From Cyclobacterium plantarum (GTDB lineage Bacteria; Bacteroidota; Bacteroidia; Cytophagales; Cyclobacteriaceae): 64,000 bases of DNA. The stretch spans positions 41,545 through 105,544 of the forward strand of contig NZ_JAANYN010000013.1 of the NCBI RefSeq assembly GCF_011290685.1. The letters run 5' to 3'. This document shows positions 1 through 8,131 of this stretch, in pieces (positions within the stretch are counted from its first letter, which is position 1; each line of letters opens with the position of its first letter). The notes below the pieces were generated by a model. The model had not been told where the DNA came from. It worked only from the letters and a program-made list of their open reading frames with translations, and did not search any database. A program made the translations under genes and the position numbers.

Positions 1-29
1 TGGACTGATGTAAATCCAAATTTAATCAA

Positions 30-3000
30 ATGAAAAAAGTCTTATTACTGTATTATGCCATGTGCTTGTCCCTGATCGGGATGGCACAATCCAATGAGAT
101 CATTGGAAAGGTAACAGACGAATCGGGATTTCCCCTTCCGGGAGTAAGTATCTTAAAGGTGGAGTCCAGCGTAGGGACCGTTACAGATATTGATGGAAAT
201 TTTACCATCAATGTCAGTACCGGTGAGGTACTTCAGTTTTCTTATCTGGGATTCAAATCCCAACGACTTACTGTCGGATCGGGTAGAGAATTGAATGTAG
301 TATTGGAAGAGGATGTTTCCAATTTAGATGAAGTAGTTGTTATCGGTTATGGCTCGGCCACTAAAAGGGAGTTGACCGGAGCTACGGCTCAGGTAAAGGG
401 GGAAGCCATTGAAAAAATGAACATGCCCAGGGTAGATCAGGCCCTTCAGGGTAAAATGGCGGGTGTCAACATCAGCACCAATTCCGGTGCCCCCGGAGGT
501 ACTTCAAATATCCGTATAAGAGGTATCGGTACATTTGGGGACAATGACCCTTTGATTTTGGTAGACGGTGTTATTTATGATGCCGCCGGCTTGAATGCCC
601 TGAATCCCAATGACATTGCCTCCGTGAATGTGTTGAAGGATGGTACCGCTGGTATATATGGTGTCAGGGCTGCCAACGGCGTTATTTTGATTGAAACCAA
701 AAAAGGTAATCTGGGAACCAAGCCCAGGTTGGATTTCAATGCTTATTATGGGGTGCAACAAACCGCCCGTAAGCTAGACCTGTTGAACGCACGGGAATTT
801 GCCATTTTGAAAAACGAGGCTTATGCAGCCGGCGGTCTGGCACTACCTTTCAACAATGTGGAATTGGGAGAGGGTACCAATTGGCAGGATGCTGTTTTTC
901 AGGAATCACCCATACAGGAGTATAACCTGACTGTGACGGGCGGTTCAGAGAAAACTTCCTATTCCATAGGAGGAAGCTATTTTGCCCAGGAAGGAATCGT
1001 AGGTGGGCCAAAGGCCAATTTTGAAAGGTACAATGCCCGGATCAATTTCACCACGGAAATTGCCCCGAAAATTAAATTCACCAATGTTTTGCTCTTTACC
1101 AGGGAGCAAAGCAGTACTTTACCTCAGGGGGGAATTGGTTCCGTATTGTACAACACCATCAACGCTTATCCTACAGAACCGATAAGGGTAGGGGACAGGT
1201 ACTCCTATCTGGAGAATGTCAATGACATCATCAACCCTCTGGCCCAGATGGAAAATGCTTACAACGACTCCTACGTCAATAAGCTGGTGGGAAAGGAAGA
1301 AGTGGAATATGCCATCAACGATCACTTTACCTGGACCGGAAGGGCTGGCTACAACTACGCCATGGTGGATGCCAAAACTTTTAATCCTTTGGTATGGTAT
1401 GGACCGGGAAAATTTGCCAATTCAGCAAGAAATGCTGATTTGGATCCGGTTTTGGTGGACGTAGGCGGCCTGGAAATCGAAAGAGGTGCCAGTGTATTCG
1501 AGTCCAGAAACACCTTCCTGGATTACAACCTGGAGACTTTCCTGAATTATAACAGAACCTTTGCTGAGCTACATCGGGTAAAGGGCATGATAGGACTTTC
1601 CCTGGTAGGAAACAGAAGCGAAGGCTTAAACGGTACAGGTTTTAATATTCCGAACAACGACCTGAATTTTGCAGATATTTCTGCCAATCAGGCTCCGGGA
1701 GGATTTCTGAATGGAGTGGGTTCTTTTCAAAGCAGTCAAAGACTGACCTCAGCTTTCATTAGAGGTGAATATGATTACAAACAACGCTACCTTTTTTCTG
1801 CTATCCTGCGACGGGATGGTTCCACCAATTTCGGTCCAAACAACAGGATTGGATATTTCCCGGCTATTTCCGGGGCATGGGTCATTTCTGATGAACCGTT
1901 TTTCAATGCCGGAGCCATAGATTTCATGAAACTCAGAACAAGCTTTGGGGTTTCGGGAAATGATCAAATAGGTTTGTTCCGCTACAGGGGCCTGCTCAAT
2001 GGTTCTGCAACCTACGTATTCAACGATCTGATTGTCAATGGTGCCGCTATCGGAAATACCAGCAATCCAGACCTGAAATGGGAAACCACCTATCAAACGA
2101 ATATAGGTTTGGATTTTTCTCTTTTCAATAACCTGGATTTTACGGCCAATTATTTTATCAAAAACACAAAGGACCTGCTTTTCCAGCCCGATGTGTCCGC
2201 CCTTTTGGGGGCATACGGACCCGGAGGTGCACCGCCCGTGATTAATGCGGGAGATGTGTTGAACAGGGGGGTTGAGCTTGAGCTGGGATATGCCACCAAC
2301 CGGCAATCCGGCGTGAATTTCACTGCGGATTACAATGTGACCTTTTTGAAGAATGAGGTAACCGCTGTACCTCAGGGATTTGAATTTATTCCCGGTGCGG
2401 GTTTTAGCGTGGGAGGAAATGTGGCCAGCAGATTTCAGGAAGGTTTTCCAATAGGATACTTTATCGGTTATCAGACAGATGGGATTTTCCAGACCCAGGA
2501 GGAAATCATATCCAGCCCTGTGGTACAGCCTGGTGCTCAGCCAGGAGACCTGCGTTTTGTTGATCAAAATGGGGATGGGGTAATCAGCTTTGGAGATGAT
2601 ACTGATCGTACTCAGATTGGCTCTCCCATTCCTGATATGGTCATGGGTTTCAACCTGACAGCGGATTTTAAGGGTTTTGATATAGGAGCCAATGTATATG
2701 CCGCTTTGGGCCAGGAAATCATCCGGAATTATGAAAGGCAACAGCCATTTGCCAACCAGTTGTCCTATACCATCAACAGGTGGACAGGACCGGGTACAAC
2801 GGATACCTACCCAAGACTGACTACGGGAGCCACCAGAAATAATGTTTTCTCCGATTATTTCGTAGAGGATGGGTCGTTTTTGCGGCTGAGAAATGTACAG
2901 TTGGGATATACACTTCCACTTTCCATAACCGAGAAAATAGGGGTTCAGTATTTCCGCTTTTACCTGGCTGCCAATAACCTGGTGACCCTGACAAATTATC

Positions 3001-3110
3001 AGGGATTTGATCCCGATGTAGGTTCAGGTAACCCACTCTTCGCCGGTGTGGACAATGGGATTTACCCCCAGGCAAAAACCTTTATGGCTGGTTTAAATAT
3101 TAAATTCTAA
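30..3110 (+). CDS. SusC/RagA-type TonB-dependent outer-membrane transporter
   Basis: Outer-membrane beta-barrel that imports oligosaccharides with energy from TonB, working with the SusD lipoprotein encoded next. Seen: a signal peptide (MKKVLLLYYAM..GMAQ, residues 1-20); a carboxypeptidase-D-regulatory-like domain (about 24-91, IIGKVTDESGFPLPG, ending SYLGFKSQ); a plug domain with the SusC-type motif VVVIGYG and then SVNVLKDGTAGIYG..NGVILIETKKG (about 200-225); and a long barrel ending in an aromatic residue (LNIKF). The 1026-residue length is normal for SusC. Five bases separate it from the SusD gene, so the two are co-transcribed. The promoter is outside the window. The laminarin-type substrate is inferred only from the GH16 enzyme in the same operon. 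Confidence 0.96.
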   Translation: MKKVLLLYYAMCLSLIGMAQSNEIIGKVTDESGFPLPGVSILKVESSVGTVTDIDGNFTINVSTGEVLQFSYLGFKSQRLTVGSGRELNVVLEEDVSNLDEVVVIGYGSATKRELTGATAQVKGEAIEKMNMPRVDQALQGKMAGVNISTNSGAPGGTSNIRIRGIGTFGDNDPLILVDGVIYDAAGLNALNPNDIASVNVLKDGTAGIYGVRAANGVILIETKKGNLGTKPRLDFNAYYGVQQTARKLDLLNAREFAILKNEAYAAGGLALPFNNVELGEGTNWQDAVFQESPIQEYNLTVTGGSEKTSYSIGGSYFAQEGIVGGPKANFERYNARINFTTEIAPKIKFTNVLLFTREQSSTLPQGGIGSVLYNTINAYPTEPIRVGDRYSYLENVNDIINPLAQMENAYNDSYVNKLVGKEEVEYAINDHFTWTGRAGYNYAMVDAKTFNPLVWYGPGKFANSARNADLDPVLVDVGGLEIERGASVFESRNTFLDYNLETFLNYNRTFAELHRVKGMIGLSLVGNRSEGLNGTGFNIPNNDLNFADISANQAPGGFLNGVGSFQSSQRLTSAFIRGEYDYKQRYLFSAILRRDGSTNFGPNNRIGYFPAISGAWVISDEPFFNAGAIDFMKLRTSFGVSGNDQIGLFRYRGLLNGSATYVFNDLIVNGAAIGNTSNPDLKWETTYQTNIGLDFSLFNNLDFTANYFIKNTKDLLFQPDVSALLGAYGPGGAPPVINAGDVLNRGVELELGYATNRQSGVNFTADYNVTFLKNEVTAVPQGFEFIPGAGFSVGGNVASRFQEGFPIGYFIGYQTDGIFQTQEEIISSPVVQPGAQPGDLRFVDQNGDGVISFGDDTDRTQIGSPIPDMVMGFNLTADFKGFDIGANVYAALGQEIIRNYERQQPFANQLSYTINRWTGPGTTDTYPRLTTGATRNNVFSDYFVEDGSFLRLRNVQLGYTLPLSITEKIGVQYFRFYLAANNLVTLTNYQGFDPDVGSGNPLFAGVDNGIYPQAKTFMAGLNIKF

Positions 3111-3115
3111 GCAAG

Positions 3116-4591
3116 ATGATGAAAAATATATATCAAGGGTTACTTATCCTGACATTGGGAATGGTGACCGCATGCGATAGTTTATTGGATATTGATCCTG
3201 AATTTACCCAGGATGCGGAAAACTTCTTCAATACCGAAGAAGATTTTGACAGGGCCATCATTGGCGTTTATGACATGATGCAGCCTGCTTACCTCAACAT
3301 GTGGATTGGCGAAATCGCTTCAGACAATGCCATTGCCGGCGGAGAGAGTGTGAATGACTCAAGGGGCCTGCACGAAATAGAGAACATGACCCATGGGGGC
3401 GTGAATCAGGAACTAAGGGCAGTGATGCGGGTAAATTACACCGGAATTGCCCGTGCAAATTATATTTTCGAAAATCAGGACAATATAGATTTTGACGGAA
3501 AGGCCCTGATTCTGGCAGAAGCCAAATTTATGCGGGCCTATTTCTACTTCAATCTGGTCAATTATTTTGGGGATATGCCACTGATCGTAGACCGGAGAAT
3601 TTCCATCAGTGAAATTCCCAATGCTGAGAGAACCCCCAGGGCAGCCATTTACGAACAGATAGAAAGTGATTTGGGAGAGGCTATGGAAGTGCTTCCCTGG
3701 ACCTTTAGCGAAACCGGCCGGTTGACCAGGGGAGCGGCCATGGCCATGCTGGGTAAGGTGTTGCTGTACCAAAACAAATATGCGGAAGCCGCAACCATTC
3801 TGGGAGATCTGATAGCCGATAATCAGGGGGGGTACGAACTATTCCCGGATTACAGCACCCTATTCTTAAATGAAAACAGAAATGTGTCAGAGGATGTGTT
3901 CACCATTCAGTTCAGCGGATTGCAGGGTGGAGATTACGGTTGCCTGGTTTGCCTGAATGGCAATGCAGCAGTTGGATTTCAAAGTATCAGGCAATATGAT
4001 GGCCCATTCTATGCTGATGGGAATAGTTACAATCTACCGACTCAAGACCTTTACGATGCATTTGAAGAAGGAGATATCCGAAGGGAAGCCACAGTTTTGG
4101 ACCTGGATGCATTTATCGCTGCTCAGCCCAATCCTGATGAAATCACCTACGCTATTGGAGGTGGGGGCCATACAGGTTTTTACAATAACAAATACATCAA
4201 GAGGCTTGATGAGCGGGGTTTGCCGGACGATGATCTGACCAGTCCCCTGAATTACAGGGCCATTCGCTGGGCGGATGTTTTGCTGATGGCAGCAGAAGCT
4301 TTTCAAAGGTCTGGTAATGACGAAAGGGCCAGGACTGAACTCAATAAAGTCAGGGCACGTGTAAATATGCCGGATGTAAGCAGTAGCGACGATGCATTAT
4401 ACCAGGCCATATTGAACGAAAGAAGGTACGAACTATCGGGAGAAGGCTTCAGGTTTTTTGATTTGGTCAGGACCGGTCAGGCCGGCGAAAGGATTGATGG
4501 TTTCATCACAGGTCAACATGAAGTTTTCCCCATACCTCAGGTTGAAATTGATTTGGCAGGAGGTATCTGGGAACAAAATCCAGGATATTAA
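3116..4591 (+). CDS. SusD/RagB-family nutrient-binding lipoprotein
   Basis: Surface lipoprotein that caps the SusC pore and binds the glycan. Seen: a lipoprotein signal with the acylated Cys at about residue 20 (MVTACDSLLDIDPE); a SusD N-terminal region (FFNTEEDFDRAIIGVYDMM); the helical TPR-like middle (AEAKFMRAYFYFNLVNYFGDMPL); and the C-terminal signature NERRYELSGEGFRFFDLVRTG. The 491-residue length is typical. Two ATG codons are adjacent at the start and the first was used. It lies 5 bases after SusC and 12 bases before the PKD lipoprotein, in one operon. Confidence 0.96.
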   Translation: MMKNIYQGLLILTLGMVTACDSLLDIDPEFTQDAENFFNTEEDFDRAIIGVYDMMQPAYLNMWIGEIASDNAIAGGESVNDSRGLHEIENMTHGGVNQELRAVMRVNYTGIARANYIFENQDNIDFDGKALILAEAKFMRAYFYFNLVNYFGDMPLIVDRRISISEIPNAERTPRAAIYEQIESDLGEAMEVLPWTFSETGRLTRGAAMAMLGKVLLYQNKYAEAATILGDLIADNQGGYELFPDYSTLFLNENRNVSEDVFTIQFSGLQGGDYGCLVCLNGNAAVGFQSIRQYDGPFYADGNSYNLPTQDLYDAFEEGDIRREATVLDLDAFIAAQPNPDEITYAIGGGGHTGFYNNKYIKRLDERGLPDDDLTSPLNYRAIRWADVLLMAAEAFQRSGNDERARTELNKVRARVNMPDVSSSDDALYQAILNERRYELSGEGFRFFDLVRTGQAGERIDGFITGQHEVFPIPQVEIDLAGGIWEQNPGY

Positions 4592-4603
4592 ACAGTAATA
4601 CCC

Positions 4604-6094
4604 ATGAAAAAATATATCAATTACATCAAATTTATGTTGCCATTACTTTTTATGGCGGCATGTATAGAGGAATATACGCTGGAGGAAGCCCCTCCTACAC
4701 AGGAAGACGCTGATTTCAGTTTTGAACCTACTGCAGAAAGTGACAATATCCTCCAGTTTACCGCTGCCAATGATTTCTTTATCATGAATTGGGACTTGGG
4801 AAATGGCAGTTCGGGTTCTGGTAAAACAGTTACAGGTACCTTTCCCACAGCAGGAACGTATACCGTATCTTTAACTGTATTCAATGCCGGAGGAAGTGTT
4901 ACGGTAAGTAAGGAAATAGAAATAGCCGAGACCGATCCATTATTACTGGACAAACCCCTGTACAATATGTTAACTGGAGGAGCTGAAGCTACCGAAGGTA
5001 AGACCTGGAAAGTTGATGCCGGAAGGGCGGGACATTTTGGAGTGGGACCCAACCCTTCACAGGCGGGAGACTTTCCTGAATATTATCAGGCCCAACCCAA
5101 CGAAAAGGAAGGGTCAGGCATGTATACAGACCGTTACACTTTCTTTTTGGCAAATTTTGATTTTCAAATGGAGACCAATGGTTTTGTTTACTTGAATGCT
5201 GCTCAAGGGAGTGAGTTTTCTGGTGCTTTTGATCCGGGTGTTGGAGATCTTTCAGCTCCCTATGAGGCCCCTGAAGGCCTTAAATGGAGTATTGCGGAGC
5301 CAGAGGGTAGCTATCCCGAATTGACGATTTCTCAGGGTGGCTTTTTGGGCTATTTTGCCGGGGGAAGGACCTACCAGGTAGTGAACATAGAAGAAAATGA
5401 AATTCTTTTGCGCTTTGTGGATCAGGCCAACACAGATCTCGCATGGTATATCCGATTGATACCAGAAGATTTTGTACCTGAAGAAGAAGTCAGTCCTGAA
5501 CCAGAGCCAGAACCTGTAGATCCTGGGATCTTAACATTAAACAGCCTTATAGGGGAAGGCACAAAAACCTGGAAACTCAAACCTGCTGCCGGAGCATTTG
5601 GTGTAGGTCCAGCCCCGGGGAGTGACGAATATTTTCCCAATGGACAAGACATTTCCGGAGAACGGGCTTGTTTGTTCAATGACCGTTTTATCTTTCAGGA
5701 AGGTGGGATTTATGCGTATGATCCGGTGGATGACATCTTTGGAGAAGCTTATATGGGATTAGAAGAAGAAGGATGCCAGCCCGTGGCCAACCTTTCTGGC
5801 ACGGCAGGTGAAGCATGGGGGGCAGGAACACATACCTTTAGTTTTACCGAGGCTACTGAATCTGAAAATGCCCGCATTACGGTCACCGGAACCGGAGCTT
5901 TTATTGCCTTGCCAAAAGCCTTTAACCAGGGGGAATATGAAGCAGGGCCTCCGGCAGAAGACAGGTCGGTATCCTATGAGGTGATCGGATATGTCAATGA
6001 AGATGGTCAGGAAGAATTGACTTTGACCATAGACATCACTGATTCAGGTGGTGTATTCTGGACTTTTGTACTTATTCCTGAAGTTGAATCATGA
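4604..6094 (+). CDS. PKD-domain surface lipoprotein of the glucan operon (SusE/F-like position)
   Basis: Probable surface glycan-binding protein that replaces SusE/SusF in this locus. Seen: a lipoprotein signal (LLFMAACIEEY, Cys 20); a PKD fold at about 30-110 (NILQFTAANDFFIMNWDLGNG..GTYTVSLTVFNAGGSVTVSKEI); then two related modules, one starting near residue 133 (KTWKVD..FGVGPNPS) and one near 322 (KTWKLKP..FGVGPAPGS), joined by an acidic proline linker around residue 295 (PEPEPEPVDPG). No catalytic motif was recognised. Its stop codon overlaps the start of the GH16 gene by 4 bases (ATGA), so translation is coupled. Glycan binding is inferred from PKD and position. Confidence 0.8.
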   Translation: MKKYINYIKFMLPLLFMAACIEEYTLEEAPPTQEDADFSFEPTAESDNILQFTAANDFFIMNWDLGNGSSGSGKTVTGTFPTAGTYTVSLTVFNAGGSVTVSKEIEIAETDPLLLDKPLYNMLTGGAEATEGKTWKVDAGRAGHFGVGPNPSQAGDFPEYYQAQPNEKEGSGMYTDRYTFFLANFDFQMETNGFVYLNAAQGSEFSGAFDPGVGDLSAPYEAPEGLKWSIAEPEGSYPELTISQGGFLGYFAGGRTYQVVNIEENEILLRFVDQANTDLAWYIRLIPEDFVPEEEVSPEPEPEPVDPGILTLNSLIGEGTKTWKLKPAAGAFGVGPAPGSDEYFPNGQDISGERACLFNDRFIFQEGGIYAYDPVDDIFGEAYMGLEEEGCQPVANLSGTAGEAWGAGTHTFSFTEATESENARITVTGTGAFIALPKAFNQGEYEAGPPAEDRSVSYEVIGYVNEDGQEELTLTIDITDSGGVFWTFVLIPEVES

Positions 6095-7224
6095 TGCTTA
6101 TGATGACGAAATTATTTCAGACGGTTTCATTATTGCTCACCTTATTTTCTGCAAGCAGTTGCAATCAGGAAGAAGTGGACCAGCGGGTGTTGCTGCCACA
6201 AAACCTGGAGGTGACCGTAGAAGAGGGAGAAAATGGATTGGTACAGGTAAGCTTCACCGCTGATCAGGCCAACTTCTTCCGGGTGAGTTTTGGTGCTGGA
6301 AATGATATGCCGGAGCGGGTAAGTGGAAATCAATCCAGCTACCGATACGATTCCCCAGGGGAGTATACCATTATAGTACAGGCCCATGCCACTGAAACAG
6401 ATTTCATTAAAGAGGAGCGAAGCGTTACCATTACCGAACAAATGCTGGGCATGGGTTTTCCAGACTCAGGCTTCACGTCTCCCATGACTTATGAAGGCTA
6501 TGCTTTGGTCTGGAACGATGAGTTTGAAGCGCAGACACTTTCCTCGGACTGGGTTTTTGAAATCGGCGATGGTTGCCCTAACCTATGTGGATGGGGTAAC
6601 AATGAGCTGCAGTATTACCGCAGGGAAAATACGGAGCTGAAAGACGGCTACCTGGTGGTTACCGCCAGGGAAGAAAATATGGGGGGTAAAAACTATACTT
6701 CCTCCAGGCTCAAGACACAGGGACAGCAAAATTTTCAGTTCGGAAGAATCGATATCCGGGCAGCCTTACCTCAGGGACAAGGTATTTGGCCGGCTTTCTG
6801 GATGCTGGGAGAAAATATTAATGAGGTTCCCTGGCCTGCTTGTGGAGAGATCGATATCATGGAAATGATCGGAGGTAATGCCGATGGCAGAGACAATACC
6901 GTTCATGGTACCCTGCATTGGGATAATAATGGCAATTACGCTTCCGATGGCGGAAAGCTATCCCTTTCCGATGGAGCTATCCTGAAAGATAATTTTCATG
7001 TTTATTCCCTGATCTGGGAGGAAAACCAAATCACCTGGTTGCTGGATGATGAGGTATTTCATTCAATGGACATTTCACCGGCTGCTATGGACGAGTTCAG
7101 GGAGCCTTTCTTTTTGCTGATCAACATGGCAGTAGGTGGTAATTGGCCGGGCAATCCCGATGCCAGTACCCGTTTTCCACAGCAACTGGCGGTGGATTAT
7201 GTGCGGGTTTTTGAGCGGGAGTAA
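6091..7224 (+). CDS. GH16-family beta-glucanase lipoprotein (laminarinase-like)
   Basis: Surface endo-beta-glucanase that probably cuts beta-1,3 or 1,3/1,4-glucan before import by SusC/D. Seen: a lipoprotein signal (SLLLTLFSASSCNQ); a PKD-like beta-sandwich at about 35-115; and a GH16 jelly-roll from about 135 to 376 containing GQGIWPAFWMLG and the catalytic ExDxxE motif GEIDIMEMIG, with the expected nucleophile at E253 and acid/base at E258. The WPACGEIDIMEMIG context is that of bacterial laminarinases. The start ATGATGCTTATG has several possible Met codons, and the first overlaps the preceding gene by 4 bases. It is the last gene before a strong terminator. Exact linkage specificity cannot be read from sequence. 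Confidence 0.93.
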   Translation: MMLMMTKLFQTVSLLLTLFSASSCNQEEVDQRVLLPQNLEVTVEEGENGLVQVSFTADQANFFRVSFGAGNDMPERVSGNQSSYRYDSPGEYTIIVQAHATETDFIKEERSVTITEQMLGMGFPDSGFTSPMTYEGYALVWNDEFEAQTLSSDWVFEIGDGCPNLCGWGNNELQYYRRENTELKDGYLVVTAREENMGGKNYTSSRLKTQGQQNFQFGRIDIRAALPQGQGIWPAFWMLGENINEVPWPACGEIDIMEMIGGNADGRDNTVHGTLHWDNNGNYASDGGKLSLSDGAILKDNFHVYSLIWEENQITWLLDDEVFHSMDISPAAMDEFREPFFLLINMAVGGNWPGNPDASTRFPQQLAVDYVRVFERE

Positions 7225-7253
7225 ATTTATTTGATTGCCAATTGGTTTAAAAA

Positions 7254-7285
7254 AAGGCGGTTTCCTAAGAAATCGCCTTTTTTTT
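7254..7285 (+). terminator. Rho-independent terminator of the SusC/D-GH16 operon
   Basis: The arms AAGGCGGTTTC and GAAATCGCCTT pair with one G:U, with loop CTAA, and are followed by a long T run. The hairpin sits about 30 bases after the GH16 stop. Confidence 0.9.
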
Positions 7286-7362
7286 GCCTGGCAGAATAGA
7301 AATCCGCTAAACAGGTTTTGTAAACCTGATTAGGTTTGTTTCAGAGAATCCAAATTCCATAA

Positions 7363-8105
7363 CCCTTATATGTTTCTATGCTTTATATGGTTAAAAAAAA
7401 AGCAGGAACCATATAAGGAATATAAGGGCATTGAAGGGGACTTGCGTTAGCAAAACGATTCTTTTTTCTCATCAGGTGTAATCAACAGCCCAAAACATGT
7501 CCATTCAAAAAACATCTGGCCAGGTAATTCCAGAATCCTTATATGTTCTTCTATGCCTTATATGGTTAAAAGAAAAGGTAGGAACCATATAAGGAATATA
7601 AGGGCATTGAAGAGGGCTTGTGTTAGCAAAACGATTCTTTTTTTCCTGGTCAAGAGTACCCAAAATCAGGAAGAAAGTCCATTTAAAAACATGTCACCAG
7701 GTAAATCTAAATCCCTTATATGTGCTTCTATGCCTTATATGATTCAAAAAAAAGGCAGGACCATATAAGGAATATAAGGGCATTGAAGAGGGCTTGTGTT
7801 AGCAAAACGATTCTTTTTTTCCTGGTCAAGTGTAACCAACACCTGAAACATGTCCATATAAAAAATATATTACCAGTTAATTCTAAAACCCTTATATGTA
7901 CTTCTATGCCTTATATGGTTTAAAAAAGGCGGGAACCATATAAGGAATATAAGGGTACCTGCATTAAGCTAAACAATACTTTTTTTTCTTGGTCAAGTGT
8001 AACCAACACCTGAAACATGTTCATATAAAAAACATATCACCAGTTAATTCTAAAACCCTAATGTGTGCTTCTATGTCTTATATGGTTCAAAAAAAAACAG
8101 GAACC
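7363..8105. repeat. Tandem array of five ~167-177-base units, each with a nested palindrome
   Basis: Units begin at about 7363, 7537, 7713, 7889 and 8056; the last is truncated and runs into the end of dsbD. Each complete unit opens with CCCTTATATG, a short spacer and CCTTATATGGTT, then an A-rich loop, then AACCATATAAGG and TATAAGGG. This gives an inner 12-base and an outer 8-base inverted repeat. About 105 conserved bases follow, including GTGTTAGCAAAACGATTC and CCTGGTCAAG. Units 2 to 4 are close to identical over much of their length, which suggests recent tandem amplification. Short open frames inside the array arise from the repetition and look non-coding. No terminal transposon features or coding content were seen. 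Confidence 0.9.
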
Positions 8106-8131
8106 AGAATTTTGAAAGAGCCGCTTATTTC

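Noticed and set aside
1749..2741. Long minus-strand open frame (330 codons) opposite the SusC gene
   Set aside because: It lies wholly inside a well-supported SusC gene and has no family resemblance; it is a shadow frame.
7363..8105. Possible CRISPR array
   Set aside because: The units are about 170 bases with conserved spacers rather than short repeats with unique spacers, and no cas genes are present.
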